A stretch of 64,000 nucleotides of DNA from Cytidiella melzeri (Eukaryota > Basidiomycota > Agaricomycetes > Polyporales > Irpicaceae), in contig JABYQR010000182.1 of the NCBI GenBank assembly GCA_022592445.1, positions 1-64,000 of the forward strand, written 5' to 3'. Numbering within the stretch: position 1 is the stretch's first letter; each line of letters opens with the position of its first letter. Of this stretch, positions 33,886 through 45,283 are shown one piece after another. A model generated the notes under the pieces. That model ran no database searches. It was not told the DNA's origin and saw only the letters and a list, made by a program, of their open reading frames with translations. The translations under genes and the position numbers were made by a program.

Positions 33886-35688
33886 TCACCGTTGTTGTTC
33901 TCTTGCCCAGCTCCAGCTCCAAGCCATTTCATCTGGCTCGGCCTCACATTTCCTGCAAGTCTCTAGATCTGGTCTCCAAATCCTCACTGTCCCATCATCG
34001 GCGCAGGTGGCCAACTGACCAGGTGCCCAATCCACAGCACCGACCTCTCCTTTCTGTCCGCTCAGCTCAATTCCTCTCCCACGCATATCACCATACAACG
34101 ACGGCTGTACTCGCGCCCTATCGGAACTTGACACGTCGAATACATAGGCACGGCCATCTCGCGCACCGCCGCTCGCGAGCCACTGTCCGCACGGCGACAT
34201 GGCCAAACGGACGTAGAACGAGTTCGTCCTCATATTCTCGTAGCCATAGGACCACGCGTCCGTGTTGGTATCGGTTGTCCATCCGGAGAGCGGTTCCAAT
34301 GTTGTCGCGTCGTACGTATGTATCCGGGAGTCACTGGACAATGCAAAAAGCAGGCCTGCTGTGATGCCTGTGCCAGATGTCATGCTCGTAATGCCCCGAG
34401 CTCTTCGTGTTCCTCTAGACAGCGTCGGGTCCTCACTAGACATTTCTACAGGCGACGAGATTGACCTGATATTGCATCCTTGGGGGGTCGAGCGACGCCT
34501 CGTGTCAAGATACCTGAGGTCCCATTTTCGCAAAATCCTGCAGCATAGTCAGCATATCATCCAGAAAGCTTTACAGAGTCTGCTGGCACGCACCCGTCAT
34601 AAGACCCGCTGCTGACCAGACCATACCGGTTATGTCCAGAGAAAAGCAGACTGGTCACGCCTCTCGCAGGCGGCGCAGTCATCTTGCCCTTCCTTGATAT
34701 GGTCTTTTTGCCTGTTTCATGTGCTTTTGCCACTACCATCACCGGTTTTGGACCCCAGCAGCCAACTTCCGCTCGCACATCCCATACACAGATCATTCCG
34801 TCTCTACTGCCCGAGCAGAACACATTTCCATCTCTCGTAGGGTCCCAAGTAACACATTTAACAGTATTTTTGTGATGCTTCATTTGCGATATAGGTGTGA
34901 CTCCGGCTCGTGAGACGTTGGTGATGCAGAGGGAATGGTCGGCGGAGACTGTTGCCAGCTGTGTGTCGCTGGGAGACCATTGTACATCGAATACGCCATT
35001 GGTGTGCGGCTGGAATGTACAACGTTGTGGTTCTAGAACAAAGTCGATTCTCAAAGCAAGCATTGTGAGCATGAAAGTACGCACCAACATCATGCTCTTG
35101 GCGCTTGGAGGTGTTAAATATGTGCACTACGCCTTCCTCCGTCGCCACAGCTAGCAAAGAGTCCTCTCCCCGTTTGGAGCCATGTGAATATGAGCATGCG
35201 TATGGCGGACTCATATAGGACGCATTGCTCATTGAATGCAGGTTGAACACGTCTGACCTGTTCGAGGAGACAAAGGATTGAAGTATCGATCGCGTAGAGT
35301 CTACCAAGATGTGCAAGAACTCAGCGCGAGGTACTGTTGGGGGAGCATTGAAGGACCTACACGAAGGTAAGCGTGACACACGGCTAGGCCCCGCTGTCCT
35401 CCTAGCATTCAGTATTTCGAAAGTGGTGAGGTTGCGTGGCTTTCTGGGGACCACGAACGCATCCTCTTCGTCACTGGAGTCTTCCTCCTCCTCCTTTTCC
35501 TCGTCGACACGAAAGATGTCTTCTGTGTGTACTTTGACGCGTTTTCGCACGGAAACTCCATCCGTCGTCTCGCTCAGTAGACGTTTTCGCTCAGACGAAG
35601 ACACTAGAGTGCTATAGATGAGGTCTCTTTCGCCATGAGCATCTGCATTAGTTTTGTTGAGGAGAACAGGGCGTGTTGGTGAAGACAT
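33886..35688 (-). CDS. CDT2: WD40 substrate receptor of CRL4 ubiquitin ligase (Cdt2/DTL)
   Basis: Cdt2 brings PCNA-bound proteins to the Cul4-Ddb1 ligase during S phase. The start at 35688 gives MSSPTRPVLLNK. A basic and acidic N-terminal extension follows, then WD repeats: LLAVATEEGVVHIFNTS, HTNGVFDVQWSPSDTQLATV, HHKNTVKCVTWDPTRDGNVFC, GSRDGMICVWDVR, RGVTSLLFSGHNRYGLVSSG, ILRKWDLRYLDTRR, FYVRLAMSPCGQWLASGG and AVDWAPGQLATCADDGTVRIW. The order of blades and the KWDLR motif of the DTL family support the call. It ends shortly after the last blade, so no long PIP-box tail like the human one is present. Introns fall near 35050-35110 and 34510-34610. Confidence 0.75.
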
Positions 35689-36035
35689 GGTAGTGGGCAG
35701 CTGCATGGGAGCAAAAATACGCGTTCAAGTTGCCACTTGAATTGGTACCAGGCGACCGAGGAACGGCGCTTGTAAACGAGAACGGCACGTGAGCGCGTTC
35801 TCGCGTCAAAAGCAACGACGTCAGATTGTCGAAAGGTAAGTGTGACCGTTATGTAGCAGACCTCCAGTACAGCAACTAACGCGACATGCATTTGTGTGTC
35901 AAATCTGAACAACAACTCCATATTCATTTCACTTTCCATTTGTGCGATGGGTAGTAACTCGAACAACAAAAGAGACCGTAACACAATGAACAACACAAGC
36001 TGACATACAGAGTCAGAGGCTTTGCAGATTCCACT
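35689..36035. other. Intergenic stretch, CDT2 promoter side
   Basis: 346 bases between the CDT2 start and HEM1 stop; nothing specific recognised. Confidence 0.4.
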
Positions 36036-38232
36036 TCAAGCAGAGGCCATGACGGGAGTAGGAGAGTGTTGCGTCGGAGCAACAGCCATATCCAAACGGG
36101 TCTGCGTTGGCTTGATGTCGGCGACAGGCACAGAAGCGCTAGGAGCGCCGACGAACGGACCAAGGAGATCATTGAACTTGCTCCTCGTGATGTTCACTGC
36201 CCTCTGATCGACGAACCTCTTTTCACCACTCCTCAACGTCTTCGGTGCCGTACCGTCTGTCAGACCAACCTGATCGTCTGTCCAGATGGGCTTAACCTCC
36301 TCAGGATTGGGCATACCAACGTTAGCGTGTCCGCCAAGCTTTGCCCAGTCCTTTGTACGCTTGATACCGAGCTCGGTGAATGTTTCGTCGACGGCGGTAG
36401 CGAGACGAGCAATCTGCTCGATGGTGTGGCCTGGAGTCACTGTGAAGCGAAGGCGTTCCTCGCCGCGAGCGACGGTTGGATAGTTGATGGCCTGGACGTA
36501 GATGTTGTACCTGGAAAGCAAATTGTCGGAGGCGAGCTTAGTGAGACCAGCATCACCAACGAGGACAGGAACAATGTGTGAGGGGCCAGGGATGACGGGA
36601 ATATCCAATGCCTCGAAGCGGTTCTTCAAGTCACGGACATTGAGCTGCTTGAGCTGACGGTCACCGTTATACTCGCGTTGGTAAGAGATACTGGCACGAG
36701 CACCGGCAACGTTGACTGGCGGAAGCGAGGTCGTGAAGATGAAGCCGGAAGCGTATGACCTGACCATATCAACCATGTCCGTTGAGCCTGCAATGTAGCC
36801 GCCGACAGCACCGTAAGCTTTTCCAAGAGTGCCTGTCCAAGACAAACGAAGGTTAGCCTCTGACGCAATGCAGATCTTGCAACAAAAGAGCTGACCGGAG
36901 ATGATGTCAACCCGATCCATGACCGATCCCTTGATAGGCTCTGGGTTCTTTCCAGCAGCCTTCTGCGCATCCCAGTCGAGATGTTCAGCGACGCCTGCAC
37001 CGTGAGGTCCGTACAGACCAACGGCGTGCACCTCGTCGAGGAAGGTGAGCGCACCGTACTTCTCTGCGAGATCACATATCTCGGAGATTGGACCTATACT
37101 CCCGCACATAGAGTAGACGCTCTCGAAAGCAATGATTTTCGGCGTCTCCTTCGGGTACTGGGCGAGCTTCGTTTCGAGGTCCTCCAAGTCGTTGTGCTTG
37201 AAAATGACCCGCTTTGCACCAGAGTGGCGCATACCGACGATCATAGACGCGTGGTTCATCGAGTCAGAGAAGTAGACGCAGCCAGGCAGCTTCGAGCCCA
37301 GCGTCGTGAGGGTAGCGTCGTTGGCAACATAGCAGGACGAGAACACGAGTGCTGCTGGCTTGCGGTGAAGCTGGGAGAGCTCTTCCTCCAGGGCAAGGTG
37401 CATCCCTGTGTTGCCGGCAATGTTTCGAGTGCCGCCAGCACCGTGACCATAGCTGTCGAGGGTTCGGCTAGAGGCGGAGATAAATAACACGTCGTCAGCG
37501 CCAAGCGCACAAAAGGTTTCTCATGAACGAAAGTAGGACATACTGCATCGTCTCAAGAACGACAGGGTTGTTACCCATGCCAAGATAGTCATTCGCACAC
37601 CATACTTCTACTTCGTTCTTCGGGTTCCCAGTGTGGGCGACGGGGAACTTCTCCGCCTTGCGGTTGATGTTGGTAAAGTAGCGGTACGACGCGTCCTTGT
37701 GTTTCGCCTCGAGCTCGTCCTCGTAGAACTTTTCGTAGTTGAACCCGCCCGGAACGGGTGCCTTCTTCGCGCTCTCCGGGGAGGCAGTCTTGCTAGCAGC
37801 GGCATGGAAGGGACAACCAGCAGCAGCAGCTGTTGCAGTGGACGTGGACGGCTGCGTGGGATGTCCCTTGGGGAGCTTAGCCTTAACCTTGGCTAGCTCT
37901 TCGGCGACGCGAGCGGCAGCAATGGCCTTGGAGGCGTGCGGGCACTTTTGGATGTCACCGGAGTTGACGTCGGCTGAGATGCCCTTTTGCTCGTGAATCT
38001 TTTGCACTTCTGCGGTGCCAGCAACACTCGCGTAGTTGGCGACAATCTGACCGGAGCGAAGCTGAAGGGCGGGGCCCATGATAGGGCACGCGGTTGCCTT
38101 CACCGTGAGCTTCGACAGCGAGGGGTAGCGCGGTGACGCCTTTGTGCACAGCGTGCGGAGAGTCTGCGACTTTGTGCGGGAGAGGTATGGGCACGCGGCC
38201 TTAAACTTTGTGATCGAAGAGAGCTTGTCCAT
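36036..38232 (-). CDS. HEM1: 5-aminolevulinate synthase, mitochondrial
   Basis: It condenses glycine with succinyl-CoA to 5-aminolevulinate, the first step of heme synthesis in mitochondria, using PLP. The start at 38232 gives [20 protein letters not shown]. The leader region carries four Cys-Pro heme-regulatory-like motifs (ACPYL, ACPIM, KCPHA, GCPFH), so feedback by heme on import or stability is likely. The catalytic part has [69 protein letters not shown] and the PLP-lysine region [14 protein letters not shown], which is joined across a 65-base intron at about 36835-36895. A first intron interrupts the gene at about 37470-37550. A long C-terminal extension follows. Length fits fungal HEM1. 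Confidence 0.95.
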
Positions 38233-38534
38233 CGCTGTGTAGGACGACGACGACGGTGCTCTGCACGGCGAGGACGAGAGTATGCGTTGGGGGTAAATTC
38301 GTAGGACGGGATTGGGTGTCCTCTTATGGGAACCCCTGATATAAGAAGCGCGTGACATTGATTGTATTTTTGTAACCAGAGTATTGATTTGTTTTTCACG
38401 CGCTCCGATTGGCTAGTCCCCGCTGTGTGCGCGGGTTCGGAGACTCGGATGACCGACTACACCCGCATCTGTCGCCTGCAATGGCTTTGGTGTGCTCACT
38501 CGCTCTATTGCAAGCAGTCTACTGTACAGCAAGT
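38233..38534. other. Intergenic stretch, HEM1 promoter
   Basis: 302 bases upstream of HEM1; pyrimidine- and GC-rich, no motif identified. Confidence 0.4.
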
Positions 38535-40532
38535 TCACGCCGTCCCCCTCAGCAGGCCTATGCAGCTCTCCAGCACGTCCACAGCAATATCCACCTCCTC
38601 TCGCGAGATATTGAGGCTGGGAATGATTCTCACAGCGTCACTACCCGCTGTCAAAACCAACAACCCGCGCTCCCTCGCCATTCCCACCATCTTTGCCGGG
38701 TAGTCCTGATTCCTGAATCCTAGTCCAAGAATGAGTCCACGTCCCCGCACCTCTGGCTCAAGGATCTCAGGGAACCATTTCGGCAGATGGGACAGCCTGC
38801 TGTGCAAGTACGAGCTTGTGTCCGTCATATTGGCGACGAATAAGGGCTTGGATACCCGTGACAATACGTGGAAGCCTAGGGCGCATGCGACAGGCGAGCC
38901 GCCAAACGTCGTACCGTGCGTGCCTGCATAAACCATACCATTATCGTACAACACTGAGCATTGTCAATGAACAACTATTCATGACTCACCGACTGTCATT
39001 ACTTCTGCGATGCTGTCACGCATAAGCACCGCACCGACAGGGAATCCGTTCGCGAGCGGTTTAGCCATGGTCACCACATCAGGATGACAATCAGGTGGTA
39101 AAGATGAATGAGCCCATATTTTGCCTGTCCGATAAAGTCCACACTACGTGCAGGATCGGTGTGAAACGTTCTGAATCAGCATTCGCCCTATATCCCACTA
39201 ACCGAATGATCAAAGCCGGCATACTTACCTGCACTTCATCATAGATTAGCACTGCCCCAATCTCGTCGCATCGTTTGCGGACCGCTCTCAAAAACTCTTC
39301 AGAGGCAGCAAAAATACCCCCTTCGCCCTGGATAGGCTCCAAAATGACCGCGCATGTATTTTCGCCAACCAATTCTTCAACATCCTCGACGGCATTCAAT
39401 TTGCCCACCTTGACACCAGGGATCAGCGGTGCAAAGGGCTTTTGGTATTTCGGGTTCGACGTCACACTGAGCGCTCCCATCGACCTGCCATGAAATGCGT
39501 TTTCAAAGCATACAATTTCATACTTGTCTGCAGAAGCGTCGTCCCAGGCCTTCCCGGTCCTTTGGGCCCATTTTGCTTTCCCCACCTTCCTGGCGATTTT
39601 CAAAGCTCCCTCGTTCGCCTCCGTGCCAGAGTTTGCGAAGAAAACCTTCGCACCACTGCCAGGCGCAGACGTTGAACCGGGTTCCCAGCCTAGACCGCCA
39701 TCCCGCTGCGTGAGAGTGACGAGCAGCTCGGCAAGCTTGCCACTCCATTGGTGGTGGAAGAGATTACTGGAGTGTAGAAGCTTGCCAGCTTCAGTTGTCA
39801 TAACCTATGTGCCCACAATCTGTTGTTAGTATTACACAGACCCAAGCGCACGGCAACCAGTCGAAGAGTGAGAGTTTGTCAACGTGTAGATCACTCCAAA
39901 GAGGTGAATATCGGTACACAGTGGACTGTGCGCAACCCCTCGCCACGGAATTGGTTCAGCATAATTCTCACCTCTGCGAGAGCGAGAACTGGTGAGAGCA
40001 TATGCTCCGCCACACAGGTCTCGCACGGGAGGTACCATGACACGCATTATCGTGTGTTCCCTTGGCTCAAATCCAGCAACAATGATCCTCAAACGACAGG
40101 ATAGAAATAGACAGAAACATGGATACTCACCTTGACGAACTCATCATCTGCGTGTCCTAGGGCATTCACAGCGATGCCAGCACAAAAATCCAGATACTTG
40201 TTCCCGTCCGTGTCCCAAACGTAAGCACCCTTGCCATGACTCAACACAAAGTTGGGGCGAGCGTACACCGGGAGGAGGTACGTGTTCGATTTTTCGATGA
40301 ACGGTGCGGCAGAGATGGATGGTGAGGAAGGGGCAGGGTGTGTGAGAGCCGTATAGCGTGTCGACGGCGCAGACTATGCAAGACACGAACGCTTTAGCGA
40401 TAGCCGTGTTGTACACCGTATGAGTTGTATATAAAGTACCTGAGCAGTGCTGGAGATCTGCCTACGCTGCAAGCTTTCCTTTGGTCGTCCAGCGAGAGCC
40501 CTATGGGCTAACCTAGTGATGAATTGCGACAT
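38535..40532 (-). CDS. ARG8: Acetylornithine aminotransferase, mitochondrial
   Basis: It transaminates N-acetylglutamate semialdehyde to acetylornithine in arginine synthesis, in mitochondria, with PLP. The start at 40532 gives MSQFITRLAHRALAGRPKES, an import leader. Later exons give TYLLPVYARPNFVLSHGKGAYVWD (split here by position), HSSNLFHHQWSGKLAELLV, FFANSGTEANEGALKIARK, FENAFHGRSMGALSVT, AVILEPIQGEGG, VLIYDEVQ and, after introns, TMAKPLANGFPVGAVLM with the PLP lysine and MHGTTFGGSPVACALG. The C-terminal domain ends SDAVRIIPSLNISREEVDIA. These motifs separate it from ornithine aminotransferase. Intron positions are at about 39800-40135 (more than one), 39100-39230 and 38935-38990. Confidence 0.9.
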
Positions 40533-40949
40533 GTGGTCTTTTAATGTTTATGGCTTGATCTCTGCGAGTGAAGATTAACAGTCTGGTCTGCAGGTTCGAA
40601 TGGAGTATAGCGTCCAACGCTCCCTGTTATTGTTGTCCGTCACTAATCCAAGCCAAAGGGGCAACGAGAAAGAGAGAGAGAGAGCCAGTGGTAGTCGAGT
40701 CATGATCGTGGCTCATTCCTTCAAGTTTTTCATGGCGCTAAGTAATACTACGCGGCAAGAGCCTCCGCCAAACATCCGCACTTGAAGCCGCTGTAGTGTG
40801 TTTTGTTCAAGAAAAGCAAATCGCTTTCACCATGACGAGGAGAGCATTGTAATTAAAAACGGCGCTGACACAAGCACAGTAACACAAAAAGCTAACAATT
40901 GAGAAGCGCGAGATCAATATGTCAAAGCGCAACGGCGATTATCGAGCAC
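40533..40949. other. Intergenic stretch
   Basis: No gene; a short GA repeat (about 40668-40682) is the only notable feature. Confidence 0.5.
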
Positions 40950-42249
40950 CTAGTCCCTGCTTCGGCTGCGACTTGCACTGGACCTACTGCTGACTGACAT
41001 GGAAGAGTCGGACGCAGAGGACCTCGAACGAGAACGGGAGCGATCCCGCCGAGATCCGCGACGAGGAGAGGGCGATCGCGAATCCCGACCGCCGCGTCCA
41101 CCTCGTGTGCGTGATCGTGAAGGAGACCTGGAAGGAGACCGGAGGCGTTCTCTTCCAAGGTCGCTCGTGTGCCTCGGGTAAGGAGGTGGTGACCTTGACA
41201 CACCTCTCGCGGCGCGCGAAGGAGGTTCGACCGAGCCTGAGCGACGATACCTGGGAGGTGGCGAAGGAGAGCGCGAAGTGAAACGACGTCGCATACGTGC
41301 AGGTGGCGATGGCGAACGAGAATGCCTGCGCCTTCTTCCAGCCTGAACAGGAGACGGAGAGCGCGAGTGAGGTGGTCCGCGTGGTTCGCGGTCTGATTCG
41401 CTGTCCCGTTCTCGTGCAGGAGGAGGTCCTCGACGAGGAGGGCTTCTGCTGCGTCTGTCGCGGTAATCTATACCCCTGTCCCGATCGCGACCGGTTGGCG
41501 GCGGTGGCGGTGGCATACGCTGCGTCTCTCTACCGCCCTCTTTCCTCCTCCTGTCCTCCTCACGCCGTCTTAACCTCTCCCTTTCCTTTCGCTCAGATTC
41601 CCATTTCTCCTTCTGTGCCTGCATCTTTGCACGCTCCTCATCCCTCTGCCTGTCCCTTTCCTCTCGCTCCGCGTTTCGCCGCTGCTTGATCTCCTCCTGT
41701 TTCTCCCTATCGAAAGCCTCCCCTTCAGTGTAGTCACTACGCGTCCCAAGTGCCCTCGCCATTTTGCTCAATTCCTCCTTTTTTGCGGCAGCCAAGCCGT
41801 GTCTATCGGAAGGCCTCAGACTTCGTACGTCGGGAGCCATGGCTGCCAGGTTGGCAAGAAGCTTCGCACGCAGCGCACTCACTTCCTCCTCAATCTTGTC
41901 TTCGTCTACACTGAGGTAGATTGTGCATATATCAGAAGATAGCCTATTGTCAACTGTGACGTGACTCATACCCTTTGTCTTCGAGTTCGAGTTGCAGCTC
42001 CAAGCACTTCACCTCCACTTTTCGTTTCTTCTCGTGTTCAAGAATAGCAGCATCTGGTTCTCTGTGCTTTGGAGGAGCAGCGTCCCAAGCAGCTGCCCGA
42101 TCTGCGGCAGGCTCATGATTGCGCAGGACGGACATGTTGCGAACAACGTAGCCATTGGTGCCACTGCCAGAGGTTCAGTTGAGGCTTAAGAGCAGAGAGT
42201 TGACTAATCACCTTCCTCGAGGAGTCGTCAGGCCTATTCCGTTGTACAT
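40950..42249 (-). CDS. CWC21: Pre-mRNA splicing factor, cwf21 domain with long RS tail
   Basis: Cwc21 is a small spliceosome protein that contacts Prp8 and Snu114 at the catalytic centre. The start at 42249 gives the family signature [19 protein letters not shown], joined over one intron (about 42166-42215), then RNMSVLRN. The cwf21 domain follows ([17 protein letters not shown], then [16 protein letters not shown] across a second intron near 41910-41970). A highly charged helix ([20 protein letters not shown]) leads into an Arg-Ser-rich tail of about 180 residues with many RSPSP and RSRS repeats. Yeast Cwc21 lacks that tail, while human SRRM2 has a huge one, so this protein is an intermediate form. 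The stop is at 40950. Confidence 0.9.
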
Positions 42250-42490
42250 TGTGGAGTGTCAAAGGAGGAAGTGTCAAGGTTGCAGCACGAAAATGAGTGG
42301 CGTTGTGCTTGCCCAAAGACAGAGTTCACATCACGTGAACATCGCATCAGTTTCCTTTCAAGGCAGACGTCGGGACATTGTGGCGTCAAAACGTGAACGG
42401 AACGGACATCCTGAGGCCGGTAGCGTACTTCGTGAAAATAGCATACAAAATTCCACCAAGCGAATATTCATCGAGTGCATCAAATCCATG

Positions 42491-43571
42491 CTATGACCCT
42501 ACCTTCCACCTTTTCCTCTTGTAGTTAGTAACCTCCCAATTCACCACCGCGCCCAGTATTTCCCCATCGCCATTATCTTCTGGTGTATCCTCCGTGCTTT
42601 CGAGCAAATGTTTGAGGGATTCCTGAACGAGACTTGACGTCTTCAGTTTCTTCTCGAGCGAAGGAAGAGCTGCTTTCTTCGGCGGCGCTATCTGTGCATT
42701 CATTAGTCGACGGCTGACTGCAATGATTGTGAAACGTACTGGGGTGCGCAGATACGTATGTTTTGGAGGTAAAGGGGGCAGGTGGTGTGGATGCAAACGG
42801 AGGGTGGCAGGGATCACGGGAGGCACTCCCTCGTCGTCGGACGAAAGTAAATCAGGCGACGGTGAACGAGAAGGAGGAGGTACTAGCTGAGCTGCAATCT
42901 CTATTTCGTCTGCATAGTCTAACAAGCACGAGTCAGTGAAACACGTCCAACGCGACATAGTCGAGGAAGGCCACTGCGGAAAGAACGACTCTTACCTCGC
43001 TTCCTTTTTCGCGACGCGACTACTACTCGATGTAAGTCGTTTGTATGGTAGCCGACTTGCTCACATCCCAGCATAAGGTCCGTCACGATAGGTTTTGCGC
43101 GGTTGGCCAGATTCGAACAGTCATGTGCATGTTGGAAAATCTGGCTCAAGACTGCAGAACGTATGGATTGTGTCCATGCACCACACTTGAGCAAAGCTTG
43201 TTGCAAGTGCTAATGCAACGCGACCGCCACTCACATGTTACGACCTCCGTCTCTAGCCTCTGCATGGCCAGTGGGTGAGCAGCCTCAAAGCCTGCTCCTT
43301 GCAGCTCAAACGAGATCAGTCTTCTCAAAGCCCGACATGCGACGCCTGGAGTCATGTCTGACACCTCTGGTGCGGTACTCTGCTCTGGCGGCGGTGACTG
43401 CGACTTGAGAGGTACATTATTGGATTGGTACGACGTGCCATAGTACGGTGGCTGAGGCTGGGAATAGGGCACAGAGTACTGCGCGGGCGTGGGCGGCGAA
43501 GGGACATATGGCTGTTGCTGAGGAGTGTACGAAGCCGAGTACGACTGTCCTGCCGCGTGCCCCGTCGACAT
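42491..43571 (-). CDS. TAF8: TFIID subunit TAF8
   Basis: Taf8 pairs with Taf10 through its histone fold in the TFIID general transcription factor. The start at 43571 gives MSTGHAAGQSYSASYTPQQQ; a Tyr-, Pro- and Gln-rich N-terminus follows. The histone fold includes ACRALRRLISFELQGAGFEA, then QRLETEVV, HAHDCSNLANRAKPIVTDL and EQVGYHTNDL. The C-terminal TAF8 signature LPPLPPKHTYLRTP, the segment for import and TAF2 contact, is present at about 42740-42790. The tail ends NYKRKRWKVGS. At least four introns. An ATG at 43659 is open upstream, but its reading is poorly conserved in character, so I prefer 43571. It is divergent from FMN1 with 225 bases between starts. Confidence 0.85.
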
Positions 43572-43796
43572 CGCAGTGGCGAGCGGTGAGCTGAGAAGCG
43601 CCCAGATTGGATTCTACCCTGGGCCTGGCATCAAGCGCCCATTTGCTGTGATCAGTCATGGTCCTTAGTCTGTCTTATGCGATCCAAGTCGGCCCCGTAG
43701 CCATAGCTCAACTCTCTCTTTCTCTCTTTCTCAACACACCCCTGGGACACCATATCCTGTCCTCCTTTCCACTGAGCCCATCCGCTCTGCTTCCAG

Positions 43797-44592
43797 ATGA
43801 CAGTCACTAAACAGCTCGTAGAAACCGCAGCCGAGGCAGCTCTACACGACCGTCCTCCCGCGCCGATCTCAAAGGGCGACGCTCGAGCACAGAGGCCTGA
43901 AATAACTGGTCCTGATTCACCTGAGGCTCCTTTCCCAATCATCCTCTCCGGTGCTGTGCAGCGCGGTTTTGGGAGAGGAGGGAAGGACCTGGGGTGTCCT
44001 ACAGGTGTGTACTCGTCGTTATCTTATCGCCGCCAAGGTGCTCACAGGAGCGATGTACGGGGCGTTTGCAGCGAATCTTCCCAACGAGTCGCTCCCTGCA
44101 ATGAGCTCAGTGACACAGACAGGCGTATACTATGGCTACGCGCAAGTAACACCGACAATGGACGGAGAAACAACCCTCCGCGACGAAGATGGTCGCGTCC
44201 ACCCTATGGTGATGAGCCTCGGCTGGAATCCGTTCTACAAAAACAAGCAATTGACTGCAGTGGGTAGCAGCTCTCGCTATCAGAGCTGTGTAGAATCTCA
44301 AAGTTTTGCGCGCAGGAAATCCATGTCATGCATGATTTCCAGAAAGACTTTTACGGACACAATTTGAGAGCTATAGTCCTTGGCTATATACGCCCTGAGC
44401 TAGATTATGTATCAAGAGGTACGATTGTCAGGCCTTTCTTGACGTCCTGCCGCTCATCGTTGTGACCTTACGTAGAGGCGTTGATCGAAGATATCGAAAT
44501 GGACAAGAGGGTTGCACTTAACTGCCTCGCTCGACCGGAATATGAGAAGTATAAACAAGACAGTGTATTCGCAGGACAACCAAAACTGTAGC
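43797..44592 (+). CDS. FMN1: Riboflavin kinase
   Basis: It phosphorylates riboflavin to FMN. The start at 43797 gives [15 protein letters not shown]. The flavokinase fold begins [20 protein letters not shown], with the ATP-binding GCPTANLP restored across an intron (about 44005-44070). [46 protein letters not shown] and [12 protein letters not shown] follow, with introns at about 44257-44316 and 44420-44475. The protein ends [15 protein letters not shown]. It is a stand-alone kinase with no FAD synthase part, as usual in fungi. Confidence 0.93.
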
Positions 44593-45283
44593 ATAGAATT
44601 TCAAGTTGTCGAAATGCACGGCCTCAGAGGGGAATAAGTACGCTAATGAGTGCATTCACTAGAGCTGTGCTCTTGCAATGGCAAGATGGTCGAGCAGTCC
44701 AAGGCGCTACGTTCGGGTCTCTTTCGTATGTAGTTCGAACAATCCGGGCGTGGGTACGAAACTTACTCTTGTTATTCGTCGGCGTGGAAGCTACATTGAT
44801 TTGCAGAATCATGACACTTTTCCCCCAACCGACGTCAGTCTCAGGCCAAGCCAACACCTCTTCACAGCCTGAAATGACTTCCATGTTTTCCAAGTTCATT
44901 GGATCCCCCATCGGTTTCTGCAAGACACAGAGAGCCAGCCTCGCAGAGATCGAGCCGTTGCAGACTACATCCTCCTTACATAACGGCAGGTCGATACTTG
45001 CTCTACAAAATCCGTATGCGGTCGGCAACACAAATCTGGACTCACAAACATCGGAATATCCTTCGGGCGAGTGGTGGCACTGAATAACGGTCTTGTATTA
45101 GGTAACAGACACATGAGGGTAGAATTAGCCGCGATACATCCATATATAATGCGAAGAGAAAATCGTGGATGCAAATGTTGAAAGCCAAAAAACGTCTCTG
45201 CGTGGGTCTCCAATCTATTCAAGGCTAAAATCGCGGGTTCTTAATTGATATTCTCTGCGATACTGCTCTGGCCGTCTAAACTC
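44593..45283. other. Intergenic stretch with tRNA relic
   Basis: Apart from the decayed tRNA-Leu copy at 44680-44774 there is no supported feature. Open frames here have no recognisable product. Confidence 0.55.
44680..44774 (+). pseudogene. tRNA-Leu pseudogene
   Basis: Strong similarity to the tRNA-Leu(CAG) gene at 30920-31013, including the same intron position and most of the A box (TGGTCGAGCAGTCCAAGG). The T-loop is changed from TTCGAAT to TACGAAA, the T stem is weakened, and the anticodon reads CGG. Box B is lost, so transcription by Pol III is not expected. Confidence 0.75.

Noticed and set aside
41297..41689. 130-codon plus-strand ORF
   Set aside because: Antisense to the Arg-Ser-rich part of CWC21; composition follows from the repeat codons.
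44646..45083. 145-codon ORF over the tRNA relic
   Set aside because: Reads through a tRNA pseudogene, and the product has no protein character.
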